Source: Mayfieldus sp963841445 (lineage in GTDB: Bacteria; Actinomycetota; Thermoleophilia; Solirubrobacterales; 70-9). Taken from it: DNA of 45,633 bases. The notes under the pieces are model-generated. The model worked only from the letters and a program-made list of their open reading frames with translations, made no database searches and had not been told where the DNA came from. The stretch's first letter is position 1. Each line of letters starts with the position of its first letter. A program made the position numbers and the translations under genes. The DNA lies in contig CAWJCP010000011.1 of NCBI GenBank assembly GCA_963841445.1, forward strand, positions 1-45,633, read 5' to 3'. This document shows positions 14,328 through 23,289 of this stretch, piece after piece.

Positions 14328-16700
14328 TCAGGAGCGGGGGCGGGCGTAGCGGGACCGCGACACCCGCCGCGCGGCATCCTCGCTGAGCGCCTCGCGCAGA
14401 GCGCTGCGAAAGCGCCCCGGGCCCCAGTAGCGGGCGCCAACCGCTCCTGCCAGCTCCGCGCGGGACATCTCGCCGTGCTCGTCGAGCGCCTGCGAGATCG
14501 CCTCTATCTCACGGTCCAGGTCGGCGCCCTCCTCGCCGTGGTAGCCGGGAACCGGCATCGGCGAGTAGGAGAAGCGACCCGGGCCCGGGCGCAGGCGGCG
14601 CAGGCCCTGCGCCGGCTCCCGCCGGCGGGCGAGGCGCCGGCGGATGCGGGCGTCGCGCTCGCGCCGCCGCTCCGCCAGCTCCTGCTCTTGGCGGCGCTCG
14701 TCTGCTTGCTCCTCTTCCGCGGCGAGATCGGCCTTCCTGGCCTGGCGCTGTGCGGCCAGCGCCCGCTGCTCCGCAGCCCGCGCGCGCTCGGCGGCGGCGC
14801 GCGCGAATGCCTCGTGCATCGCCGCATCCCGCTCACCCTCGGCGGCCATCGCCTCTGCCTGCTCGCGCAGTGTCCTGGCCCGCTCCTCGGCCGCCTGGGC
14901 GCGCTGCTCGCAGGCCCGCCGCCCGGCGTCGTCGTCGGCCGCTTCACCCTCTGCCCGCTGCTCGGCCATCGTCGCACGTTCGTCGGCCGCTTCGGCGTGC
15001 AGTTCGGCTATCTCGGCCAGGGTCCCCTCGACCTCGGCCTCGCGCGAGCCCTCTTCGCCGGCCTCGATCGCGGCACCGCTCAGCTCGTGAGCGCGTGCCC
15101 TGTGCTCAGCGGCAGCGGCGCGCTCTTGCTCGGCCTCCTGGCGGTGTTGCCGCGCCTCCTGGATCTGCGGGCGGGTGTCGATGTCCGCCCCGCTTCCCGC
15201 ACCCGCGGCCTGCTGCTCGTCCCCGGTCTCGGATTCCTCCGCCTCCTCGACCGTCAGCGGCTTGGCGATGTTCTCCAGCGACTCCTGCTCCGCTTTGACC
15301 CCGAACGCGAGCTCCGCGATCGCGCCGACCGCCATCACGACGGCGCCGATGAAGAATCCGACCGCCAAAGTCCCGGGCTTGCCGCTTGAGATCAGGTGGC
15401 CGAAGAGAAGCGGGCCGGCGATCCCTCCCGCGGCGGTCCCAACCGCGTAGAAGAAGGCGATCGCAAGCGCCCGGGTCTCCATCGGGAAGATCTCGCTCAC
15501 GGTCAGGTAGGCGGAGCTCGCGCCAGCCGAGGCGAGGAAGAAGGTCGCCATCAGCAGCGCCATGAACCCCCAGAGGCCGAGCAGGCCGCTCTGGCCGCTT
15601 CCGGAGATGAAGAGGACGCCGAGCACGGCCCCGAGCCCGGCGGCGGCGGCGTAGCTGCCGGAGATCATCGGCTTGCGCCCGATCGTGTCGAAGAGCCTTC
15701 CCAGGGTCAGCGGACCGAGGAAGTTCGCGACCGCGAAGAGCACGATGTAGAAGGGAACCTTGGCCGAGCCGATCCCGAAGTAGGTGCTGAGCAGTGTCCC
15801 GAGGTCGAAGGTGATCGCGTTGTAGAGAAACGCCTGACCGATGAACAGGGAAAGCCCCAGGACGGTGCGCTTCGGATAGAGCTCGAACGCAGTCCGTGCA
15901 ATCTGCCGGAAGGGAATCGTCTCGCGCTGGCGCACGGTGATGCTCTCATCCGGCTCCTCGAGCTCCTGGGAGGTCTCCTCCTCGACGTCGGACTCGATCG
16001 AGTCGACGATCCGCTCGGCCTCCTCCTCGCGCCCGTGGATGAACAGCCAGCGCGGGCTCTCGGGAACGTTGCGGCGCACGAGGAGGATCACGAGGCCGAG
16101 TGCCGCCCCGACCCCGAAGGCAAGCCGCCAGCCGATGTCCTTGGCGAAGATGCTCGTGTCGAGGAAGAGCAGCGCCGCCACCGCGCCGGCCGCGGCCCCC
16201 ATCCAGTAGGAGCCGTTGATGATCAGATCGACGCGGCCGCGGACCCGGGCCGGGATCAGCTCGTCGATCGCCGAGTTGATCGCTGCATACTCGCCGCCGA
16301 TTCCGGCCCCGGTTACGAAGCGGGCGGCGAAGAAGTACCAGGGGGCGAAAGCAAAGGCCGTCGCGACGGTGGCCGTGATGTAGACGCCGAGGGTGATCAG
16401 GAACAGCTTCTTTCGCCCGAAGCGGTCGGTCAGCTGGCCGAAGAACAGCGCCCCGGTGCAGGCGCCGCCGACGTAGAAGGCAGCCGCCGTCCCGATCTGC
16501 CCGGAGCCGAGCTCGATCCCGCTGCCCTTCTCGGCCAAGCGGGCGGCCACCGAGCCGACGATCGTGACCTCCAACCCGTCGAGAATCCAAACGGTGCCGA
16601 GCCCGATCACGATCAGCCAGTGAAACTTCGACCAGGGCAGGCGATCGAGCCGCGCCGGGATCCGAGTATCGATCGTCGCGGTCTCTGCGCCGGCTTCCAT
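14328..16700 (-). CDS. MFS transporter with long cytoplasmic coiled-coil and winged-helix-like C-terminus
   Basis: About 790 aa. Residues 1-475 are a sugar-porter-like MFS protein: WILDGLEVTIVGSVAARL, LTDRFGRKKLFLITLGVY, FVTGAGIGGEYAAINSA (the GGE of metabolite porters), RLFDTIGRKPMISGSYA. Then about 230 residues are almost wholly Ala/Glu/Arg/Gln (repeated EQRA, EERA and AAER units), a probable coiled coil. The last 70 residues (EAISQALDEHGEMSRAELAG, WGPGRFRSALREAL) look like a small winged-helix or helix-turn-helix fold. Family transporters are usually 430-500 aa, so the tail is a large addition. A sigma-B-like promoter lies 11-35 bases upstream, which would give a very short leader. Substrate unknown. 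Confidence 0.85.
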   Translation of the reverse strand: MEAGAETATIDTRIPARLDRLPWSKFHWLIVIGLGTVWILDGLEVTIVGSVAARLAEKGSGIELGSGQIGTAAAFYVGGACTGALFFGQLTDRFGRKKLFLITLGVYITATVATAFAFAPWYFFAARFVTGAGIGGEYAAINSAIDELIPARVRGRVDLIINGSYWMGAAAGAVAALLFLDTSIFAKDIGWRLAFGVGAALGLVILLVRRNVPESPRWLFIHGREEEAERIVDSIESDVEEETSQELEEPDESITVRQRETIPFRQIARTAFELYPKRTVLGLSLFIGQAFLYNAITFDLGTLLSTYFGIGSAKVPFYIVLFAVANFLGPLTLGRLFDTIGRKPMISGSYAAAAGLGAVLGVLFISGSGQSGLLGLWGFMALLMATFFLASAGASSAYLTVSEIFPMETRALAIAFFYAVGTAAGGIAGPLLFGHLISSGKPGTLAVGFFIGAVVMAVGAIAELAFGVKAEQESLENIAKPLTVEEAEESETGDEQQAAGAGSGADIDTRPQIQEARQHRQEAEQERAAAAEHRARAHELSGAAIEAGEEGSREAEVEGTLAEIAELHAEAADERATMAEQRAEGEAADDDAGRRACEQRAQAAEERARTLREQAEAMAAEGERDAAMHEAFARAAAERARAAEQRALAAQRQARKADLAAEEEQADERRQEQELAERRRERDARIRRRLARRREPAQGLRRLRPGPGRFSYSPMPVPGYHGEEGADLDREIEAISQALDEHGEMSRAELAGAVGARYWGPGRFRSALREALSEDAARRVSRSRYARPRS

Positions 16701-16710
16701 GCCGGCTTCG

Positions 16711-16735
16711 CTACCCGCACCGCAAAGCTCGAAAC
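16711..16735 (-). promoter_or_regulatory. Sigma-B/sigma-F-type promoter for the MFS/coiled-coil gene
   Basis: On the minus strand GTTTCG (16735-16730), 13 bases, then GGGTAG (16716-16711). This matches the GTTT...GGGTA pattern of SigB/SigF promoters and closely resembles those at 30686 and 34437. The predicted transcript start is only a few bases before ATG 16700, so the mRNA may be nearly leaderless. Confidence 0.6.
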
Positions 16736-16752
16736 CGATTCGAGAGCCGGGT

Positions 16753-16777
16753 GTTTGCCCGCATACATCTCGGGAAC
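16753..16777 (+). promoter_or_regulatory. Sigma-B/sigma-F-like promoter for the small Cys/His protein
   Basis: GTTTGC (16753-16758), 13 bases, then GGGAAC (16772-16777). The -10 fits GGGWA of the SigB class but has A where the other sites have T. It lies 12 bases before ATG 16790 and points away from the promoter at 16711-16735. Confidence 0.45.
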
Positions 16778-16789
16778 CAAACGAGAGTG

Positions 16790-17041
16790 ATGCGATGCCG
16801 CCTGCTTGGCCATCGGCCACGCTTTCGCGCGGAGGGTGAGTTGATGCGGTGGCGCTGTGCTCGCGGGTGCGGGATGGAGGGTCAGAAGCGCTACCGGTCG
16901 GCGGCGGAGGCGGCGCGCTACGCGGCGGCATTCGACCGTGAGGACCGAGAGTCGGTCGGCCGGCGGCCGCTTCTGTCTTTGCTTCCCCTCCGGCTCGGGC
17001 GCTCGGCGGGTCGGAAGCCCGGACGCCGCGACGCCGCGTAG
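16790..17041 (+). CDS. Small Cys/His protein, possible zinc binder (83 aa)
   Basis: 83 aa starting MRCRLLGHRPRFRAEG, then WRCARGCGMEG. Cys3, His8, Cys23 and Cys27 could bind one zinc. The middle is acidic and the tail basic (LLPLRLGRSAGRKPGRRD). I recognise the pattern from short hypothetical proteins of Thermoleophilia but know no function. ATG 16790 is preferred to the upstream GTG 16751, as it follows GAGAG and begins the conserved-looking part. It is divergent from the MFS/coiled-coil gene, with 89 bases between the starts that hold two outward stress-type promoters. Confidence 0.65.
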   Translation: MRCRLLGHRPRFRAEGELMRWRCARGCGMEGQKRYRSAAEAARYAAAFDREDRESVGRRPLLSLLPLRLGRSAGRKPGRRDAA

Positions 17042-17081
17042 CTCCTTGGCCGCCGATCACGATCGAGGCTCGCCCCGGGCC

Positions 17082-18353
17082 GTGCGGGCGAGCGAATGGC
17101 GGCGCCTCGCGACGCTCGGGCTGCCCACCTTCGGAATGGCGCTGGCGATCACCACCGTATCCAGCTATCTGCCCGTGGTGGCGCACGGATTCACCTCCTC
17201 GACCACCGTGATCGGCGTCTTCATCGGCGGGGAGGGACTGGCGGCGCTCTGCCTGCCGATCATCGTCGGCAGCTGGTCGGATCGGATCCGAACCCCGATC
17301 GGTGGCCGGCTGCCCTTCCTGCTCGCGGGCACGCCGGTGATGATCGTCGGGTTGGCGGTGCTGGGGGCGGCCGGCTCGCTGCTGGTGATCGGGATCGGCT
17401 TGGCCGCCTTCTTCTGCGGTTATTTCACCGCCTATGAGCCCTACCGGGCGCTGTATCCGGACCTGGTTCCGGACGCGATCTCCAGCCGCGCCCAGAGCAC
17501 CCAGGCGATCTGGCGCGGGGCGGGGACGGGGCTGGCGCTGTTCAGCGGCGGCTGGCTGTTGAGCGTGGCCGACTTCTGGCCGTTTGCGTCAGCGGCAACG
17601 ATCCTGGCGCTGAGCGTGGGGGTCTTCGGCTGGTTGCTGCTGCGCGGAGGCGTCGGGCAGGGGCAGGGCAAGAACGATTCCGAGTCGGCGCGGGAAGTGC
17701 TCCGGCGCGTCCGGCGGCTGCTCGGCTCGCACCCGGCGCTGCGGGCGTACGTGATCGCCAACTCGCTCTGGGAGCTCTCGCTGGCGCGCGCTCAAGACGT
17801 TCATCGTCCTCTATGTCACTCTCGGGCTCGGCTACAAGCTCGGCAGCGCCTCGCTGATCATCGGCGGGGTCGCGATCATCGTGCTCGGCGGGGCATTTTT
17901 GACCGGCGTTCTCGCGGATCGCTTCGGACGCCTGCGGGTCATGCACGCGGGCCTTTGGGCCTACGGCCTCTCGCTGCTGGTCCCCGCCCTGACGACCGCG
18001 ACGCCGATCCTGCTCGCGGCGATCCCGGTGATCGCAATCGGAGGGGGGATGGTGATGTCCTTGCCCTACTCGCTGCTGATCCCCCTGATGCCCGAGGAGG
18101 AGCATGGGACCCTGACCGGCATCTACAGCGTCAGCCGCGGGGTCGGGACGCTGCTTGGGCCACTGCTTGCTGGGCTGGCGATCCAGCTGCTCGGGCCGGC
18201 GTTCGACTCGACCCAGGGCTATGCGGCGATGTGGCCGGTGATCGGTGCCGCGATCCTGACCAGCATCGTGCCGATGGCCTGGTTGCGCGGGGCGCGGCAG
18301 GATCGCCACCGCCTGCGTGGCGAGGAGGAGGGGTCGGGGGCTGCGACCAGTAG
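17082..18353 (+). pseudogene. Second MFS transporter, frameshifted
   Basis: Twelve-helix MFS protein of about 420 aa in two frames. The first frame has LPTFGMALAITTVSSYLPVV, SWSDRIRTPIGGRLPFLLAG (the GPH/SLC45-like loop) and FTAYEPYRALYPDLVP. In 17783-17791 one extra base moves the sequence to the frame reading ALKTFIVLYVTLGLGYKLGS and FLTGVLADRFGRLRVMHAG. The second frame then has no stop near the expected end; the stop TAG 18351-18353 is in the first frame, so a second indel near the G runs 18330-18340 is possible. The GTG start is a guess, with TTG 17046 the alternative. Substrate unknown; the loop resembles sucrose/GPH-type carriers. Confidence 0.7.
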
Positions 18354-18357
18354 CCGG

Positions 18358-19161
18358 TCAGGTGAGGGAGGAGCCAGACATCGAGAGCGAGCTCGACGCC
18401 TGCTCGTAAGCCTTGCGCAGGTCTTCCGGGGCCTCGCCGGTAAGCAGCCAGGTCCCGTCCTCTCGCTCGACCAGGAGCCCTTCCTCCTTCAGGTGCTTCA
18501 GGGCCGTCGTCACCGAAGGCCGCCGCGCTCCCACAAGCTGGGCGAGCATCCGGTGGGGGAGGCGGACGGGCACGATGACGCCTGTCGGCGCCATCCGCCC
18601 CCAGCGATCGCCGAAGTGCCACATAGCCAGCAAGACGCGTTGGCGCAAGTTGCGGATGTGGCAGATCGCGAGCTGGAAGGAGAGCCAGCGTGCGCGCAGG
18701 ATCAGGCGGTCCATCAGCACCGCGGTAATTACGGGCCAGCGGGCGACGGCGAGCGCGAAGCGGCGGTCAAGGACAGCCACCGAGCTGCGCTCGAGCACCG
18801 TCCACTGTCCCTCCGCGAGGATCTCGCTCTCCGGGATCGGCTGTACCCATGGCCGCAGCAGATCACCGGGGCCGAGCAGCTCGATGCCCGCGTCCTTGCC
18901 GATGCAGGTCTCCCGCCACAGCAGCCCCTCGAGGACCAAAAGACCGAGGCTTCCACGCTGCTCGCGGACCTCAGCGATCGCGCCCCCGGCTTCGGAGGCG
19001 GTCCAGGGCCCCCGGTCGAGGTTGATCCGCCGCGCGACCGCATGCTCCTGCGCCCGGGAGCGATCCTCGCCGAGCTCGGCGAAGAGGTCGGGGTCGTAGT
19101 CGGCTACGCAAACCGAGCTCTGGCTGGTCGCGCCGTCTAGCAGCGTCTCAGAGTCGGACAT
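18358..19161 (-). CDS. Crp/Fnr-family transcriptional regulator
   Basis: 267 aa. Residues 60-170 form a cyclic-nucleotide-type beta-roll (GSLGLLVLEGLLWRE, IELLGPGDLLRPW), then a long helix and a winged helix-turn-helix near 205-250 (LPHRMLAQLVGARRPSVTTA, LKHLKEEGLLVEREDGTWLL). There is no cysteine cluster for Fe-S and no obvious cAMP pocket motif, so the ligand is unknown. Related Thermoleophilia proteins are frequent. The gene converges on the MFS gene, with five bases between their stops. ATG 19161 is the only start upstream of the conserved region. Confidence 0.85.
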   Translation of the reverse strand: MSDSETLLDGATSQSSVCVADYDPDLFAELGEDRSRAQEHAVARRINLDRGPWTASEAGGAIAEVREQRGSLGLLVLEGLLWRETCIGKDAGIELLGPGDLLRPWVQPIPESEILAEGQWTVLERSSVAVLDRRFALAVARWPVITAVLMDRLILRARWLSFQLAICHIRNLRQRVLLAMWHFGDRWGRMAPTGVIVPVRLPHRMLAQLVGARRPSVTTALKHLKEEGLLVEREDGTWLLTGEAPEDLRKAYEQASSSLSMSGSSLT

Positions 19162-19263
19162 GCGTAGCTGGTTCCCCGCCTGCGGAAGGATCCAATCCTA
19201 TCGCGCCGGCATTCGAGCGTTTCTCTTCGTCGTTCGCACGAGCGACCGTGGTCCGGATCGAAC

Positions 19264-19941
19264 TCAGGACAGCTGTCGTGCGGGAGCCCTGCGAGTGGTC
19301 GTCCAGCCGTACTTAGCCCAGACGACCAGCAGCAGCCCCCCCAACGCGGACCCGAGCGCATCCATCGTCAAATCGAAGACGGTGTCGGTCTCGCCGATGT
19401 GAAGATGGCCGCCGAGAACGTGATCGACGAACCATTCGTAGATCTCATAACAGGCGCCGAACGCAAGACCCAGCGAGAGCGTCACCAGCCAGAGACCAAG
19501 CAGGCGGTGCCTGGTCACCCCGTGCCCGGGGTCGGGCACCACTTCGAGCCGCGCGAGGCCGATGTATAAGAGCGGCGCCACGAACAGGGACAGGGTGAAG
19601 TGAACGACGGTGTCGTACCAGCTGAGCCGATCGAAGAGGTCGAAGACGTTCCCCCAGCCCTGCAGGCTCATCCCGATAACGAACCCGAGGTCGAACGGCC
19701 TCGGGAGGCCGATATAGCGGGCCAGATAAACGAACGCGGCGGTCACCGCGAGCCGCGCGAAGTCGCCGATGTCGCCGAGAAAGGCGACCACCACGAGGCC
19801 GATCAGAAAGCTGACCCGCAGCAGATCGATCGGGTCGCGGATCAGCGGGGTCCAGTCACCGAGCAGGATCTTGCGCCACAACCGCGGGGCAGGCCGCTGG
19901 CCGGCCTCGGCGACGCCGTCCGGCGGCGTCGTTTCGCTCAC
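19264..19941 (-). CDS. YjdF/DUF2238-like membrane protein
   Basis: 225 aa with about six transmembrane segments. SWYDTVVHFTLSLFVAPLLY and ACYEIYEWFVDHV followed by DTVFDLTMDALGSALGGLLL match the Tyr-Asp...His and Tyr-Glu...Asp pattern of the DUF2238 (YjdF) family, whose function is unknown. GTG 19941 is the right start because it overlaps the PHP gene stop (GTGA); an ATG 48 bases further upstream would read into the PHP gene in the wrong frame. Confidence 0.8.
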   Translation of the reverse strand: MSETTPPDGVAEAGQRPAPRLWRKILLGDWTPLIRDPIDLLRVSFLIGLVVVAFLGDIGDFARLAVTAAFVYLARYIGLPRPFDLGFVIGMSLQGWGNVFDLFDRLSWYDTVVHFTLSLFVAPLLYIGLARLEVVPDPGHGVTRHRLLGLWLVTLSLGLAFGACYEIYEWFVDHVLGGHLHIGETDTVFDLTMDALGSALGGLLLVVWAKYGWTTTRRAPARQLS

Positions 19942-21001
19942 TTCGCCGCGCTCCCGTTGCGCAGGTAGATCGGGTTGGAGATGATCCATAGGCGCGTGCC
20001 GCCGTTGCGGCGCAGCCGCGCCTCGACCCGGTAGGCGCCCGGCTGCGACGCCGGGACGGTGAGCGTCGCGGCGCTTGCCGAGGCGATCGGATCTCCGTCC
20101 CGCAAAATTCGCAGCTCCGCGTCGCGGGGTGTCTGGACGTCAAAGTCCAGCTTCCCGCGGTGGCCTCGCCGCCCATCGGGACTTGCCGCGAATCGTCGCT
20201 CGCGAAGAAGCGGAAGCCGCCGGCCGGCGCGAGGGCGTCGACGGCCAGGTAACAGCGCCCCTCGCGCAGCGCCCGGAGCAGCGCCGCGGTGTCTGACTCG
20301 GAGTCGCCGTTCGGGCGTCGATCGAGGAGGACGTGGGTGCCGAGCAGCCCGAAGTAGCGCCGGTGCGGCATCGGCGAGAGCACCCGCCGCCCGATCCGCA
20401 GACCGCTTTGGTGAGCGTCCAGGCCGCCGACCGCAACCGTCCGCCGGCGTGTGCAGAGCCGGTCCCAGCTGGCGAGCGCGCCGGGCGGAGGGCCGTCGAT
20501 CACGGCGGCGGGATCGCGCAGGAAGCGGATTGCGTCGCCGGGTCCGCTCCAGCTCTCCGCCGCGTCAGTGACCAGGCTCCAGAGCTCGATCCCGGTCAGC
20601 TCGTCCTCGCCAAGCCCGGGCCACGGATGCGGGCGACCGATCCGGCGCGAGATTCGCGAGCCCTGCGAGAACGGATGCGCAGCAAAGGTGAGCGCCCCGG
20701 CGGCACCGGCCCGGCGGGCGATCTGCGCCTCATTGCTGCCGCGGTGGTCAATCGGCTGTTCGAGCCCGAAGGCGAGCAGGTGCCCCCCGCTGGGCGATAT
20801 CTCGACCCCTACCACCAGTAGCACAGACCCGTGCCAGCCCTGTAGACCTTCGACTCGGGCCCCCATCGAGTCATGGTCGGTGAGCAGCACCGCGTCCCGT
20901 CCCGCCTCGCGTGCCGCCGCGACGATCTCCGCAACCGTCGCGGTCCCGTCGGAGAACGTGGAGTGGACATGCACCACGCAGGAGAGCTCGCAGTCGTTCA
21001 C
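19938..21001 (-). pseudogene. PHP-domain metal-dependent phosphoesterase, frameshifted
   Basis: About 354 aa. The PHP metal-binding blocks are clear: VVHVHSTFSDGTA, LLTDHDSMGA, VGVEISPSGGHLLAFGL and TFAAHPFSQGS. Later VAVGGLDAHQSG supplies the last Asp/His pair. The frame breaks at the CCC run 20154-20156, where one base appears to be missing. Beyond it a different frame reads KLDFDVQTPRDAELRILRDG and ends RLWIISNPIYLRNGSAAK, a plausible C-terminal beta-sandwich. The stop TGA (19938-19940) overlaps the YjdF-like start. PHP proteins hydrolyse phosphoesters; the substrate is unknown. The GTG start has only a weak GAGGG upstream. Confidence 0.8.
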
Positions 21002-21068
21002 GCAGACGGATTACCCTCGGCAGGCAAGCAGGAGACAGCGATTGTCCGCGCGGCTGACAGGGGGCGCT

Positions 21069-22349
21069 CTAACGGCCCCGCAGATAGCGCTCGATGTCCG
21101 CCGCGAGCGCTCGCTCGCTCTCGTAGGGACCGGGATGGGTCCCGACGAACTTGCCGCGGCGGTCGAAGAACAGGGTCGTCGGCAGTCCGGTGATCGGCGC
21201 GAGCGAGCGCAGCGCCGACGAGGAGACCGCGAGGCTCGGATAGCTGACCGGATGATCGGCGAGAAAGTCGCGGGCCTGCGACCCCCCGTCGTCGACGTCG
21301 GCGCCGAGGAAGGCGACCCGGCGGCCATCGTCCGCGCTGGCAAGCGAGAGGAGTCCGAACTCCTCCCGACACGGCAAGCACCACGATGCCCAGGCGTTGA
21401 CGACGACCGGGAAGCCGCGCAGCCTCCGCAGGCGGGCACCGAGGTCGTCCCCGGAGAGCAGCCGGCCCGCCTGCCGGTGCAGGCCCGCAAGCGCCGGCGG
21501 GGAGCCGCGCAGCTGCCGCCGGGCAGCGGCGGCGCGCGGCGCCTGCACTGCCGATCCTCGACCCTTCCCCAGCGCCCCGCTCAGCTGCCGCAGGTCCGCA
21601 AGCACCTCCTCGGCGCTCCAAGGCAGACGCGGGCCGGCCAGGTTGGCGCGACCGCTTTCGTTGAGCAAGCCGTGCAGAGCGGGTGAGAGATGGCCGCCGA
21701 CGTCCGGCATCCCGGTGACCGCAGCGCGCTCGCGGCCGGATGGGCCGATGACGAACAGGCCGTCGCTGTGCTCGACGTCGAAGCGCTCCGGTCGCCCGGT
21801 CAGCCAGTCGCGATCAGCAGGTTTCCCGCCCGCGACGCGCCGGTAATGAACGCCGAAGAAGGCCCAGAGCCGGCGCAGCTCAGCGCGGCTGCCGGTCAGC
21901 AGGTCGAAGCGAACGCCGGTGAGCCGACGGTAGGCGCGCAGCCGGGCGGGCGTGTCGCGCCATGGGTCGACGGAGGCCTCGGCGACGGCGACGCGGCGCG
22001 ACATCCCTACGCTCCGCAGCTGGGCGCTCAACCTCATCAGCACCCCGGTGGTCATCGGGCAGACTTCGTGGCAGAGTGTCAGCGACGGAGCCAGGACCAG
22101 CCATCTGCCGCGGTAATCGGCCAGCGAGACTCGGCGCCCGCGGTCGTCGCGAAGCTGAATCGACGGGACCCTCCGATCGACCGCGACGCCGGTGTCCAGG
22201 TGAGGACCGGCTTGGCCGCGCTGCGGCTCGTGGGCGGCCCAGGAGCCGATCGCGAGCGAGATTGCGACGAACGCCGCAGCGGATACGACGACGATCGCAA
22301 CAACGATGCCGTTCCGAGTGCCGCGCCGGCGGGAGGGAAGCGGGCTCAC
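21069..22349 (-). CDS. SCO1/SenC plus TlpA-like thioredoxin fusion
   Basis: 426 aa. One N-terminal transmembrane helix (15-36) anchors two thioredoxin-fold domains. Residues 55-210 are SCO1/SenC-like: SLTLCHEVCPMT gives the copper Cys93 and Cys97 (CxxxC), with His194 in DVEHSDGLFVIG. Residues 270-426 are TlpA/ResA-like: VNAWASWCLPCREE gives Cys324 and Cys327, and GLPTTLFFDRRG the cis-Pro loop. SCO1 delivers copper to the CuA site of cytochrome oxidase, and TlpA-type proteins keep such thiols reduced, so joining them in one chain is sensible. It is divergent from ctaG, with only 23 bases between the starts, and near the cta operon. The GTG start has no clear ribosome site. Confidence 0.85.
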   Translation of the reverse strand: MSPLPSRRRGTRNGIVVAIVVVSAAAFVAISLAIGSWAAHEPQRGQAGPHLDTGVAVDRRVPSIQLRDDRGRRVSLADYRGRWLVLAPSLTLCHEVCPMTTGVLMRLSAQLRSVGMSRRVAVAEASVDPWRDTPARLRAYRRLTGVRFDLLTGSRAELRRLWAFFGVHYRRVAGGKPADRDWLTGRPERFDVEHSDGLFVIGPSGRERAAVTGMPDVGGHLSPALHGLLNESGRANLAGPRLPWSAEEVLADLRQLSGALGKGRGSAVQAPRAAAARRQLRGSPPALAGLHRQAGRLLSGDDLGARLRRLRGFPVVVNAWASWCLPCREEFGLLSLASADDGRRVAFLGADVDDGGSQARDFLADHPVSYPSLAVSSSALRSLAPITGLPTTLFFDRRGKFVGTHPGPYESERALAADIERYLRGR

Positions 22350-22372
22350 GGTGCGGGTAGGGGCAGGGTGGC

Positions 22373-23260
22373 GTGGACCTGATCCCGACAGCCGCCGCTG
22401 AGCCCGGCTGGAGCTTTGACCCGCCCCTGATCGCGGAGGCGGCGATCGTCGTTGCGGCCTACGCGCTGCGCGTGCACAAGCTCGGAGCCGAAGGCCGCCC
22501 GGTGCTGTGGCGCCGCCAGGCCTGCTTCTACTTCGGGGTGCTCGTCCTCCTTGCGGCCCTTGTCTCCCCGATCGACACGATCGGGGAGACGCGGCTCTTC
22601 TACGTCCACATGATCCAGCACCTGATGATCGGCGATATCGCGGCGCTGTTCGTCGTCCTCGGCCTCAGCGGTCCAATCCTGCGCCCGCTCCTGGCGGTCC
22701 CCTTCGTCGCGCCGCTGCGCTACCTCGCTTACCCCCTCGTCGCGCTGCCGCTCTGGGCGCTGAACCTCTACGCCTGGCATCTGCCCGCCCTCTATGAGGC
22801 GGCGCTTGCCAACGACGCCGTCCACGCTCTCGAGCACGGGCTCTTCTTCTTCACGGGGGCGCTGATGTGGGCCGCTGTGATCGAGCCGCTGCCAGGCCCG
22901 GCCTGGTTCGGGACCGGCCCAAAAGCCGCCTACGTGCTCGTGGTGAGGGCGCTGGCCGGGATCCTCGGCACGATCTTCATTTGGGCTGGCAGCCCCATCT
23001 ATCCCGATTACGCGGCCCGGGAGCGGCTTGCCGGGATCTCTCCTCTCACCGACCAGAGGATCGCCGGAGGGGTCATGTTCATCGAGGGCGCGATCGTGAC
23101 CCTGGTTGTCTTCGCCTGGCTCTTTCTGCGCTGGACCCGCGAGGCGGAGCTTCGCCAGTCGCTGCTCGACGGCGGGCATGAGCCGGTCGCGGCGGCCCGC
23201 GCCGCTCGCTACGGGCGCAGGCGCCTCGACCGGGCAGCCCCGCCGGGGCGCAGCCGCTGA
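22373..23260 (+). CDS. ctaG: Cytochrome c oxidase assembly protein, caa3-CtaG family
   Basis: 295 aa, seven or so transmembrane helices. The family blocks are visible: LFYVHMIQHLMIGDIAALF (His pair in helix), NLYAWHLPALYEAALANDAV, HALEHGLFFFTGALMWAAVI, and GSPIYPDYAARE with LTDQRIAGGVMF. CtaG of this type is needed to build the CuB/haem centre of caa3-type oxidases. It converges on qcrB with 29 bases between the stops and lies back-to-back with the SCO1-TlpA gene. GTG 22373 has GGGCAGGG upstream. Confidence 0.9.
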   Translation: MDLIPTAAAEPGWSFDPPLIAEAAIVVAAYALRVHKLGAEGRPVLWRRQACFYFGVLVLLAALVSPIDTIGETRLFYVHMIQHLMIGDIAALFVVLGLSGPILRPLLAVPFVAPLRYLAYPLVALPLWALNLYAWHLPALYEAALANDAVHALEHGLFFFTGALMWAAVIEPLPGPAWFGTGPKAAYVLVVRALAGILGTIFIWAGSPIYPDYAARERLAGISPLTDQRIAGGVMFIEGAIVTLVVFAWLFLRWTREAELRQSLLDGGHEPVAAARAARYGRRRLDRAAPPGRSR

Positions 23261-23289
23261 GCGCCCCGAGCGCGAGCGCCGGCGCATCT

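Noticed and set aside
17881..19140. 419-codon plus-strand protein covering the Crp/Fnr gene
   Set aside because: Its first part is the shifted C-terminal half of the MFS transporter; beyond 18353 it is an antisense shadow of the Crp/Fnr gene.
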